Origin: a virus
DNA: 30,640 bases
Strand: one strand, 5' to 3'
IMG/VR virus record: IMGVR_UViG_3300030430_002981
Coordinates: 1 to 30,640 of that record
The translations under genes and the position numbers were made by a program. Under the pieces are notes generated by a model. That model had not been told where the DNA came from. It made no database searches and was given only the letters and a program-made list of their open reading frames with translations. Of this stretch, positions 5,582-12,357 are shown in pieces; the stretch's first letter is position 1, and every line of letters starts with the position of its first letter.

Positions 5582-6056
5582 AGACGTTGAGAAGGCTGAA
5601 AAGCTTGCTCAACACTGGAAACGGAAGGCAGATAAATATCTCGACAAGATCACGGGCTTGAACAAAGACGCCGTTGAATCCAAAGAGAAGATTCACAAGC
5701 AACAAGAGAAAATCGTGGACCTGGAGATGCAGAACGATGAACTCAGGAAGACGTTGTATGGCAAAAAGTTCGTTGCAGAAGATGTTGTGGAGATTCTGGA
5801 TGACCTAAGCCTCAACGACTTCACGTTTTTCCTATCGCATTTCTTGAAGAACCTTCGGTTCAGTTTGCAACTCAAAGAAGAAGAGAACGATTCCCGCAAC
5901 GTAATATTGAAGCTGGACGATAGGCATGACCAGCCGATAGCGTATGGGGGTGACGTTTATTTACATTTTGTCCCGGACGACCATCCGACGTGCCGGGTCA
6001 AGTTCAGTAGGTTTGTTTGGTTAGAAGACATGGAGAAAGACAATGAAGTGGAATGA
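5556..6056 (+). CDS. Hypothetical 166-aa coiled-coil protein
   Basis: Residues 1-70 form a long amphipathic coiled coil rich in Lys, Glu and Gln with regular heptad spacing. Residues 73-166 look like a separate alpha/beta domain (VEILDDLSLNDFTFFLSHFL; GGDVYLHFVPDDHP). AGGAG lies 8 nt before the ATG. It overlaps both neighbours. No family is recognised; an oligomeric scaffold or regulator is possible. Confidence 0.6.
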   Translation: MKKKAELVEDVEKAEKLAQHWKRKADKYLDKITGLNKDAVESKEKIHKQQEKIVDLEMQNDELRKTLYGKKFVAEDVVEILDDLSLNDFTFFLSHFLKNLRFSLQLKEEENDSRNVILKLDDRHDQPIAYGGDVYLHFVPDDHPTCRVKFSRFVWLEDMEKDNEVE

Positions 6057-6234
6057 TAAAACAAAAGAGCAATACAAAGCCTTCGTGACAATGGTGTTCG
6101 GCGGCGACAGTGACTACGAGGTTCATTTGACAGAAGATGAATTTGCTCTTGTGCAACCGGCTCTGGATGAGATCATGGAGTCAAGGAAAAGCTCGGCGGT
6201 GACTGAGGGCATTAAGGAGCTGATCAATGGTTAG
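6043..6234 (+). CDS. Hypothetical 63-aa protein
   Basis: A small acidic protein (MKWNDKTKEQYKAFVTMVFG...) with an internal LTEDEFALVQPALDEI helix. It overlaps the preceding gene by 14 bp, with GGAG upstream of the ATG, and the next gene by 8 bp. No motif, membrane segment or export signal is visible, and no family is recognised. Confidence 0.55.
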   Translation: MKWNDKTKEQYKAFVTMVFGGDSDYEVHLTEDEFALVQPALDEIMESRKSSAVTEGIKELING

Positions 6235-6496
6235 AAAGTTTACAATGGCGGTTACGTATCAACATCTAGCCACGGCAAAACCGACCACAGTGGTCTATCA
6301 ATCGTTGTCTTTGAACCAGGTCCGTGAACACTCGTTGATGAAAAAGATTGAAGAGGGCATGAAACAAAACCCCCCTACATATCAATTGATGGGTATGACC
6401 ATGACAAGTGAACCGCACCACCCCGATGCGTTGAAAGAACAGACTCAGTTCCTAGCTGGAGACGATTTCAACGTGACACCAAAGAAGATCCTGTGA
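6227..6496 (+). CDS. Hypothetical 89-aa protein, last of the rightward operon
   Basis: The protein begins with a beta-like stretch (MAVTYQHLATAKPTTVVYQS) and continues into a Met-rich segment with several Pro. It has no recognisable domain. Translation probably couples to the preceding gene through an 8-bp overlap. The stop at 6496 is followed by inverted repeats marking the meeting point of the rightward and leftward transcripts. Function is unknown. Confidence 0.55.
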   Translation: MVRKFTMAVTYQHLATAKPTTVVYQSLSLNQVREHSLMKKIEEGMKQNPPTYQLMGMTMTSEPHHPDALKEQTQFLAGDDFNVTPKKIL

Positions 6497-6502
6497 TATC
6501 TT

Positions 6503-6551
6503 GTCAATGACCCCAAGGGGGCCTGGTTTCACTCCCATTGACCGGCCCCTT
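6503..6551. terminator. Convergent inverted-repeat cluster, probable bidirectional terminator
   Basis: GTCAATG (6503-6509) pairs with CATTGAC (6536-6542) around a CCCCAAGGGG hairpin (6511-6520). AAGGGGG-CC (6515-6523) can alternatively pair with GGCCCCTT (6544-6551). It lies exactly between the convergent gene ends at 6496 and 6554. No clean T run is present, so mechanism is uncertain. Confidence 0.4.
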
Positions 6552-6553
6552 CC

Positions 6554-6739
6554 CTACCTCATCGCGCATTCGCAAATCATGTAAGGTCCCGCCTTCTCGC
6601 ACATTTTAATCGTCTTACGATCAGGACAGTTCACGTACTCATGCCCCTTGTATGCCCAGCCGGAGCGTTTGGCAGGCTCGAAAGCATTACAACCAGGTAG
6701 TAATAAAAAGAAAAAGAAAAGGTGCCGCCATCGCGACAC
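6554..6739 (-). CDS. Possible small lipoprotein (61 aa)
   Basis: With a GTG start at 6739 the product begins MSRWRHLFFFFLLLPGC: a short basic start, a hydrophobic core and an LPGC lipobox with the modified Cys at residue 17. The mature part has four further Cys (NCPDRKTIKMC...ICEC). It would be an exported, lipid-anchored envelope protein, possibly acting in lysis or superinfection exclusion; this is inference. An ATG far upstream (6925) gives a longer frame whose N-terminus looks non-coding. The GTG lies inside a strong terminator stem and has no Shine-Dalgarno sequence, and the hydrophobic core is encoded by the terminator T tract, so the N-terminus, and even expression, are doubtful. The Cys-rich C-terminal half looks like real protein. 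Confidence 0.45.
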   Translation of the reverse strand: MSRWRHLFFFFLLLPGCNAFEPAKRSGWAYKGHEYVNCPDRKTIKMCEKAGPYMICECAMR

Positions 6740-6740
6740 C
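6704..6740 (-). terminator. Strong intrinsic terminator of the replication/RHH transcript
   Basis: GCGACACC (6733-6740) pairs with GGTGCCGC (6721-6728) over 8 bp with one G-U pair and a 4-nt loop. On the minus strand it is followed by a 17-nt tract containing only T except for a C at every sixth position or so. It lies about 150 bp after the RHH gene and overlaps the N-terminus of the lipoprotein-like ORF. Confidence 0.75.
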
Positions 6741-6893
6741 CGGGCGGCTCGGGCCGTGTCAGGCCGTAAAGGGTTGGCCTTCTGGTCGCTACCTTTCGAC
6801 TGAGGAGAAGAAAAGGATTGCCGGATAATGATTGATTGCGGCTTTCGGGTCAAGGCAGCCGCGAACCCACGGAAGGTCTGATGAAACCTTGCC
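6721..6893 (-). ncRNA. Candidate structured 3' RNA (or long structured 3' UTR)
   Basis: This 170-bp stretch after the RHH gene is richer in G and C than its surroundings and holds several hairpins on the minus strand: AAGGT/ACCTT (loop TTCATCAG), GCGGCT/AGCCGC, GGCC/GGCC, then the terminator at 6704-6740. Reading frames across it look non-coding. It may be a 3' UTR-derived small RNA. No known RNA family is recognised. Confidence 0.3.
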
Positions 6894-7064
6894 CTACCTA
6901 TGGGAAGAAAGCGATTCCGCTTCATTGATGCGGTCTTGCTTCCATTCCTTTAGGATCTTTGCAAGCTGCTTTGATATTGGCCGGTCTTCATGCTTCGCAA
7001 GTAGTTTGATGTCCTGATAAACATCTCGCGGCACTGCAACTGACTTGTATTTTTCTGTGTCCAT
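6894..7064 (-). CDS. Ribbon-helix-helix DNA-binding protein (56 aa)
   Basis: The sequence fits an Arc/MetJ/CopG-type ribbon-helix-helix domain: a basic beta strand (YKSVAVPRDV), helix A (YQDIKLLAKHED), a turn (RPISK) and helix B (QLAKILKEWKQ). Such proteins bind operators as dimers through the strand. The ATG at 7064 is chosen over an earlier one inside the polymerase gene because the RHH domain begins there and because a near-consensus promoter (7072-7100) points directly at it, with a predicted transcript start at about 7065, so its mRNA may be leaderless. The promoter spacer carries TATCCCGGATA, suggesting autoregulation. Similar sequences occur at four other promoters in the window. Confidence 0.7.
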   Translation of the reverse strand: MDTEKYKSVAVPRDVYQDIKLLAKHEDRPISKQLAKILKEWKQDRINEAESLSSHR

Positions 7065-7071
7065 ACGGGAA

Positions 7072-7100
7072 ATTATAGGACTATCCGGGATATCACGCAA
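7072..7100 (-). promoter_or_regulatory. Near-consensus leftward promoter of the RHH gene
   Basis: On the minus strand TTGCGT (7095-7100) and a perfect TATAAT (7072-7077) are 17 bp apart. The spacer contains the inverted repeat TATCC-C-GGATA. The -35 lies inside the last codons of the polymerase gene. The expected start is about 7065, next to the ATG at 7064. Confidence 0.65.
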
Positions 7101-9003
7101 GCTCTTTTGCCTCACCCCATGACGGACCAATATCGATGTCACATTTGTTGGGAACCCGTAGTTCGATGGCGTTTTCCATGACTTCTTTGATCCGTCGTGC
7201 GTGTTCCGCATCCATCACACTGCAACCCAACTCATCGTGAACCTGTATCAATGGTAGCTCTCCGGCTTCATAGAGGTCCACCATCGCTTGTTTTGTCATA
7301 TCCGCAGCACTAGCCTGGATCAACCGGTTGAGGGCCTTGTACGTGAATGCACGTCGCAATGGCGTAGTATCGCCGTAGGTGGCCTTGGCTTCGGCTTTGG
7401 GCATCGCTTTCTTCAAGTCATACCCCACTGGCTCATACATGTTAAAACGGCACTTGCGGCCCTTGAGGCTGCGTATGGCCCCATCATCCTTGGTATCTAC
7501 CGATCTTGATACGCCTTGCATTAACTCACGCACAAAAGGCACCCGGGCATGATATTGCTGGGTGATTTCTTTTGCCTCGTCTACGGACAAGTCAAGCTCA
7601 CCAGCCATCTTGTTGACACCCATTCCGTACATCAAACCCAGATTGATAGTCTTGGCTTGCTTACGAGGGATCTTTGCCATTTCAGATACCATCGTATGGA
7701 AGTCAGTATCCGGATCATTGTTATATGCGTTGACAAACTCCCGTGCTCCTTTCAATGGATTGTTTTTCCACTCGCCAAATATATCTGCGTAATGGACCAA
7801 GATCCGTGGCTCCTGTTGCGAGAAGTCAATTGCCGCCCACTGCTCGTCTTCTTCCGGCAGGAACAAACTGCGGATCAAGGGACCGAGTTTTGGATCACGT
7901 GCCGGGATCTGTTGTAGGTTGGGGTTGTTCATCGACAACCGTCCGCTGACAGTCCCGCCCTCGTCACTTCGTAGCTGGTTAATATGACCGTGGATGCGGC
8001 CCTCTTTCGATACATACTTCATAATCGAAGTAATGAACGTGCCCTGTACCTTGTTCAGATTACGCGCCGCAACGACCAACTTCGCGAACTCGTGAGGGTG
8101 CTCAGACAAAAAAACCTTGGTAAATGAAGGCTGGCCGGTCTGTGTCCGGGCATATTTTATGTTCAATTTATCGAACGCTTTTGCCAAAGATGCGGCTGCC
8201 CAGATCTCAACGTCCATACCCGCTAAGTCATTGATTTGCTTGAGCTTTTGTTTTTCTTCCTTTAAGAGCTCTTGCTTAGTCCTTTCGCACTTTTCGAGGT
8301 CAATTCGCACCCCCCGGAAGGTCATATCAATCAGGCAGGGAGTGAGCCGTGTTTCGAGATCGAAGATTGTCTCAAGTCCCTCCTTGTTGATCTCAAGCTT
8401 GAAAAACTTGTAAAGGTCAAAAGCCAACCTCGCATCTTGTTCGCCATACGGACCAACAAACTGTGACGGTAGCTTCCATAACTCACCCTTCGGATCGACA
8501 CCAAATTCGACCGCCGCCTCGGTCAAAAGTTTTTCCGATTTAGCCTCACCCAGGTAATCGTATGACAGCGCGTTCAAGCTGTAGCTGTATCGGTTTTCAT
8601 CCAGCAGGGCGGCCATGACCATCGTATCTACGATTTCGCCGTTTACTTCGACACCCAATGCTTTCAACCAGCCAAGGTCATAAGGTGCGTTGTGCATGAT
8701 CTTGATTGCGTCAGTCCGCATTTGTTTTTGCAGCCAGCGCATAACTATCCCTTTATCCAGGTTGCCGCCCCCGGTATGGGCAATCGGGTAATATGCTTCC
8801 CAGCCTTCGGTCGCAACGGCAATGCCAACGACATCACCGTCTTTTCTGGGCCAGCCTGGTCCGTTCTGTTTGAGGTTCGGGTCTCGTGTTTCGAGGTCCA
8901 CGGCTATCTCTTTGCAGCCCGTCAGATCTCGTAACTCGAATGGTGGTGTCCACTCCGATGTCGGGGTGAACAAGGGGAACTGAAGTCTAGTCTCTTTTTG
9001 CAT
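7093..9003 (-). CDS. polA: Family A DNA polymerase with 3'-5' exonuclease
   Basis: This is the replicative phage DNA polymerase (636 aa; no 5'-3' exonuclease domain). Exonuclease motifs are Exo I DLE (D36, E38), Exo II NAPYD (N105, D109) and Exo III YGEQD (Y186, D190), so proofreading should be intact. Polymerase motif A is D393-E398-R400 (IDFSQQEPR), motif B is R447-K451-L455-Y459 (RKQAKTINLGLMYG), and motif C is VHDE (588-591). Position 455 aligns with E. coli Pol I Phe762 and is Leu, one of the three states (Phe, Tyr, Leu) described in virioplankton PolA; Leu has been linked to slower synthesis and a temperate or less virulent lifestyle. It overlaps the DUF3310 gene by 17 bp. Assignment is secure. 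Confidence 0.97.
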   Translation of the reverse strand: MQKETRLQFPLFTPTSEWTPPFELRDLTGCKEIAVDLETRDPNLKQNGPGWPRKDGDVVGIAVATEGWEAYYPIAHTGGGNLDKGIVMRWLQKQMRTDAIKIMHNAPYDLGWLKALGVEVNGEIVDTMVMAALLDENRYSYSLNALSYDYLGEAKSEKLLTEAAVEFGVDPKGELWKLPSQFVGPYGEQDARLAFDLYKFFKLEINKEGLETIFDLETRLTPCLIDMTFRGVRIDLEKCERTKQELLKEEKQKLKQINDLAGMDVEIWAAASLAKAFDKLNIKYARTQTGQPSFTKVFLSEHPHEFAKLVVAARNLNKVQGTFITSIMKYVSKEGRIHGHINQLRSDEGGTVSGRLSMNNPNLQQIPARDPKLGPLIRSLFLPEEDEQWAAIDFSQQEPRILVHYADIFGEWKNNPLKGAREFVNAYNNDPDTDFHTMVSEMAKIPRKQAKTINLGLMYGMGVNKMAGELDLSVDEAKEITQQYHARVPFVRELMQGVSRSVDTKDDGAIRSLKGRKCRFNMYEPVGYDLKKAMPKAEAKATYGDTTPLRRAFTYKALNRLIQASAADMTKQAMVDLYEAGELPLIQVHDELGCSVMDAEHARRIKEVMENAIELRVPNKCDIDIGPSWGEAKELA

Positions 9004-9229
9004 GATCTTTTCGCGGGTCGTCTGAGATAGCGAACCTGAGATACCAAATCGCCTTTTTAATATCCTCCACCTCTTTGCCTTTGTGCAGGCATCTCCAGAG
9101 GTACTTGAAAGCGTTACACAAGCAATACATTTTCACGGCCTTACCGCCAAATACCATGACCATCGCGTCGATAGCCTCAATATCTCCAATCAAGTAGTGC
9201 TTGGGCTGGTTCACGTTATCTTCAGTCAC
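8987..9229 (-). CDS. DUF3310 protein (80 aa)
   Basis: The sequence follows the DUF3310 pattern: NQPKHYLIGDIEAIDAMV, then FKYLWRCLHKGKEVEDIKKAIWYL. This domain occurs in many phages and in T7 gp1.7, a nucleotide kinase, which has it as part of a longer protein. Here only the core domain is present and no P-loop is visible, so kinase activity cannot be claimed. Its position between the SF1 helicase (4-bp ATGA overlap) and the polymerase suggests a role in nucleotide supply or replication. Family confidence is high, function low. Confidence 0.85.
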   Translation of the reverse strand: MTEDNVNQPKHYLIGDIEAIDAMVMVFGGKAVKMYCLCNAFKYLWRCLHKGKEVEDIKKAIWYLRFAISDDPRKDHAKRD

Positions 9230-10752
9230 AACGCATAACTCCTGTTGTAATTTTCGGGTTCCACGATGAAAAGGTTTTGCTTCGAGCGTGTGACAGCAAC
9301 ATAAAACACCCGATGGATGGAATCAGAATCCTGCTCCATCGACTGCTCTGCCGCTACCGTCAAGTCCGTATACAGGACTACGTTCTCTGCTTCACCACCC
9401 TTTGCGCCGTGGATCGTGCTCAGTCTTATACGAGGTGGTTGGGTGAGGTCTTCGCCTCTTCGCACCAGTGCGTTGATGTAAGCCACATCGACACCCGGTA
9501 TCTTATCCAATGCCTCATTCCACGCCATGTCTTGAGTCGCCAGCAAACCATGATGGTCTCGTAGCTCTTCAAAAGTAAACGTGTCGTCTTCTTCCCCAAT
9601 TATTTTCTTGTGTCCTCTAGCTATCCGGACACCGTTGCCTGACATGTATTGATACAGTGTTTTTGTAAGATCAAAGGTCACGGGCTTGCCCTGTTGTAAC
9701 AATCGCCATGCTTCTAATGCTTGCCGTACCTTCAATCGCACACTATGTGTTGCATCTGGATATTGAAAAAAACGACCCTGTTGTTTCATAAAATACTGTG
9801 CGCTGTTCAGATGAAACTTCGCTTGAGCCAAAAACAACCACGTGCCCTGACTAAGATCTAGTTCTTCAAATCCAGTGATCCGTTTGGCAACCCCCTCTTC
9901 TCGTCGCGGCAGATACTTCTTTGGGAACCGTCGCTTGATTCTTGCACTAATACGCTCTGCGATCTCATGGATCTTCCGAGGCACACGGTAGCTTTGCTCC
10001 AGTACCTCACTGCCACCGGGCAGGTTGATGAAATGGTCTACATCTGCCCCACTCCATTTATAAATAGCCTGGTCATCGTCACCCGCGCAATACATGCGGT
10101 CGGATTTCTTTTCAATGGCGTGGGCAATGTCCCACTGTAAGGGTGAAAGATCTTGTGCTTCATCAAGCATGGAAAGCTCAAAGTGAGGGCAAGTATCCTG
10201 TGCAGACTGAGCAAACAATTCCAACATGTCTGTGTAGTCGTAAAGTTGATGTTCCTTTTTGTATTGTTTCAAGGACCGTGCAACGTAGTCCACTTCTACC
10301 CACTTGTATTCAATCTCACTGAAGTTGTACTCATGCCGCAGCAATGTCTTTTTCAAGCGCGACAAGGTGATCAACCGCAGTATCGGTGATTCTTTTCGCA
10401 GACTATTACTGAGATCCTCTTCGACCTCATGCAGTCTGGTCTCGCCAGACACCAAGCTAATACCAATTTTTTTTTCAACTTCCCGGTAATGTTCTGCTGT
10501 CATAAGTTGATCACTCTTCAAACCGGTTAGGAAGAACGCCAATGAGTGTATTGTACGAAAAAACGGCAGATCAGCTTTGGGGTCCAACCCAAACCGCTCT
10601 GAGGCTCTCTCTTTTGCCTCTGAGGCGGCTTTTCGTGTAAACGCAAAGAATGCTATCTTGTGCGGTGCTACGCCTTCAGACAGTGCCTTATCAACCAGAT
10701 CGAGTAATGTGGTAGTTTTTCCGCAGCCAGGTGGACCAAAGATGCGCTGCAT
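9226..10752 (-). CDS. SF1 (UvrD/Rep-like) DNA helicase
   Basis: An ATP-dependent DNA helicase for replication or repair. The motifs are in order: Walker A GPPGCGKTT (6-14), motif Ia AFTRKAA (37-43), Ib TIHSLAF (67-73), Walker B LDEAQD (196-201), motif III GDDDQAIYKWSGAD (224-237), motif IV QSYRVP (253-258), motif V STIHGAKGGEAENVVL (445-460) and motif VI FYVAVTRSKQNL (483-494). At 508 aa it is shorter than UvrD and lacks most of the 1B/2B insertions. It starts on a TAATG junction with the primase stop, which couples their translation. In the absence of a DnaB-type helicase here, it may be the fork helicase. Confidence 0.93.
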   Translation of the reverse strand: MQRIFGPPGCGKTTTLLDLVDKALSEGVAPHKIAFFAFTRKAASEAKERASERFGLDPKADLPFFRTIHSLAFFLTGLKSDQLMTAEHYREVEKKIGISLVSGETRLHEVEEDLSNSLRKESPILRLITLSRLKKTLLRHEYNFSEIEYKWVEVDYVARSLKQYKKEHQLYDYTDMLELFAQSAQDTCPHFELSMLDEAQDLSPLQWDIAHAIEKKSDRMYCAGDDDQAIYKWSGADVDHFINLPGGSEVLEQSYRVPRKIHEIAERISARIKRRFPKKYLPRREEGVAKRITGFEELDLSQGTWLFLAQAKFHLNSAQYFMKQQGRFFQYPDATHSVRLKVRQALEAWRLLQQGKPVTFDLTKTLYQYMSGNGVRIARGHKKIIGEEDDTFTFEELRDHHGLLATQDMAWNEALDKIPGVDVAYINALVRRGEDLTQPPRIRLSTIHGAKGGEAENVVLYTDLTVAAEQSMEQDSDSIHRVFYVAVTRSKQNLFIVEPENYNRSYAL

Positions 10753-12281
10753 TAGAACGGAATCTCTTGGTCACTGGTAAACTGTGGGGTGGTCAATTGA
10801 GATTTATCCGTATCAAAAGATGGAATACGCCATAGTCTGATTTGCTTACCCTGTATTTTCAATAAAGACGAATGACCGTTCAAGTCTCGCAGTCGTTGTG
10901 CGATCTGGTGTGTTTTGAAGTGTTTGAAGTTCGCTTTGATCAAATGAGATTCCAGATCTTTGAGTCTGAAATAGGTTTCTCCACGATCTTCATCTGTCCA
11001 CGGACGCTTCAACAGTATTTGTTCTCGATCCTCTGCGGCTTGGTGCCCAGTGCAAAAATCTTCGAGATGGTCATTGAACTGTCCGTTTATTGAAACATCG
11101 TCAGACACCTCGATAATACTGCCCTCTGTCTCTGACATTTCGTTTAACAACCCGTTGATTCGAGTCTCCCACATGTCTTTTTTCATCGTGCGGGGCAAGA
11201 AGTTCAACTGATCCACACACGCTTTCTGAAACGCACCTTGATTCAATAGATCATCCGTCTGCATTTCGAGAGGCTGACCCATCACATCCAAGAACCAAAC
11301 TGGCGGTACGCTGTTATATTTACGCAGATTGGCTATCTGCACCCCTGTCGTGACGCCCTCTATGCCAAACTTACGTGTCATACAAAGTTCACGGTTGCAG
11401 ACGCTGTTTATAGGCGCATCACTACACTTATAAGCGTAGTCTTTTCTCTCCAACTGTTTGGCTACTGTATTGACTTCGCCCAACGGCAATGGCGGGTGGA
11501 TAAACTTCATGTTGTGTTCGAGGATTGCCGACTCCCAGCCTTCGGGGTCAGATTTGCGTAGATATACGCCCAGATTGAACAGGCCATTGTTCCTAGCCCC
11601 TTCTGGTATCCCGTCCTTACAAAGCATCTGTAGGCAGGGTGGACCGTCTTTCAGTGGCAGATCCGGGTCATCTTCTACCTTGAGTGCCAATACCTGTTCA
11701 TGAGTCTGTACGTTCTGATCGTATAGATCAAAAAACTCTTCGATGGTTGCTGCAGTCCCGTCTGGCTTGAATGCGTAACGTAGACCGTTCTCGTGGTCAA
11801 AGTACGGCGTATTCAAAAAGTTGCCTACATCACCACGCTCCAAATGCAGAACAATTTGTTTTGGAAATATTTCGCAAGAACCATATCCAAGCGATATGGC
11901 AAGTCGTTTCAAGGTCTCCTGCATGTCCTTGGCGGGTATGAACTCCGTAGTAAACAAAAATACGTGAGCACCACCCGATTTACTACGACATACGACCAGT
12001 GGCAGTTTAGCCTTTTGCAGTCGTTCTATGAGTTCTTGATGGTTGAAATTGTATTCATCGACATCGATACAGCCCCATTTGCACTGATTGTCTTCGTTGA
12101 TAGGGATAATGCCGATAGATTGTTGACCAGAGAGATGAGCTTCCCATGTCTCCGTGGTCCGTGATTCTTTGACGACCGTAGCTTTTCCGGTTGCTTTGCC
12201 TTTCGTGTCGCGACCATTGATCTTGTAGGTCCCGTAAGCTGCCTTGAGGCCGTCGAATATGTTTGAAAATTTATCTATCAT
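10752..12281 (-). CDS. Archaeo-eukaryotic-type primase (TOTE-like), with C-terminal PriCT/Cys region
   Basis: The likely role is primer synthesis for phage replication. The catalytic AEP core has GCIDVDEY (acidic D73 and D75) and SKSGGAHVFLF (S100, H106), followed by EIFPKQ and GNFLNTPYF. This order matches primases of TOTE-type conflict systems and many marine phage primases. Residues 225-270 (GARNNGLFNLGVYLRKSDPEGW) resemble a PriCT helical domain. A Cys set (C216, C221, C286, C295, C300; YKCSDAPINSVCNRELC) could hold zinc or an iron-sulfur cluster. The C-terminal 200 aa may be helicase-loading or regulatory. It is followed directly by the SF1 helicase. Confidence 0.85.
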   Translation of the reverse strand: MIDKFSNIFDGLKAAYGTYKINGRDTKGKATGKATVVKESRTTETWEAHLSGQQSIGIIPINEDNQCKWGCIDVDEYNFNHQELIERLQKAKLPLVVCRSKSGGAHVFLFTTEFIPAKDMQETLKRLAISLGYGSCEIFPKQIVLHLERGDVGNFLNTPYFDHENGLRYAFKPDGTAATIEEFFDLYDQNVQTHEQVLALKVEDDPDLPLKDGPPCLQMLCKDGIPEGARNNGLFNLGVYLRKSDPEGWESAILEHNMKFIHPPLPLGEVNTVAKQLERKDYAYKCSDAPINSVCNRELCMTRKFGIEGVTTGVQIANLRKYNSVPPVWFLDVMGQPLEMQTDDLLNQGAFQKACVDQLNFLPRTMKKDMWETRINGLLNEMSETEGSIIEVSDDVSINGQFNDHLEDFCTGHQAAEDREQILLKRPWTDEDRGETYFRLKDLESHLIKANFKHFKTHQIAQRLRDLNGHSSLLKIQGKQIRLWRIPSFDTDKSQLTTPQFTSDQEIPF

Positions 12282-12291
12282 GTATATTAGT

Positions 12292-12344
12292 CCCGGACGG
12301 CCCAGCTAGTCGAAGACGATTTTGCTGGGCCTGTGGAGACCGGG
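12292..12344 (-). other. Nested hairpin in the SSB-like/primase intergenic gap
   Basis: GGCCCAGC (12299-12306) pairs with GCTGGGCC (12324-12331), with an inner TCG/CGA stem and an outer CCCGG/CCGGG pair (12292-12296, 12340-12344). No T run follows, so it is unlikely to be a terminator. It ends 10 nt before the primase ATG at 12281 and could control primase translation or processing of the operon mRNA. Confidence 0.55.
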
Positions 12345-12357
12345 TTCCCCATAGCGG

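Noticed and set aside
6780-6893. Possible tRNA in the GC-rich stretch
   Set aside because: A GGTTCG-like string is present but no matching T-arm stem, acceptor stem or anticodon arm can be drawn.
6740-6925. N-terminal extension of the lipoprotein frame from the ATG at 6925
   Set aside because: The extension runs through a hairpin-rich stretch, looks like translated non-coding DNA, and overlaps the RHH gene; the lipobox makes sense only with a start near 6739.
7064-7211. Upstream extension of the RHH frame into the polymerase gene
   Set aside because: The RHH domain begins at the ATG at 7064 and the promoter and predicted start lie directly before it.
8987-9229. Calling the DUF3310 protein a nucleotide kinase after T7 gp1.7
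   Set aside because: Only the DUF3310 core is present and no P-loop is visible, so the activity cannot be transferred.
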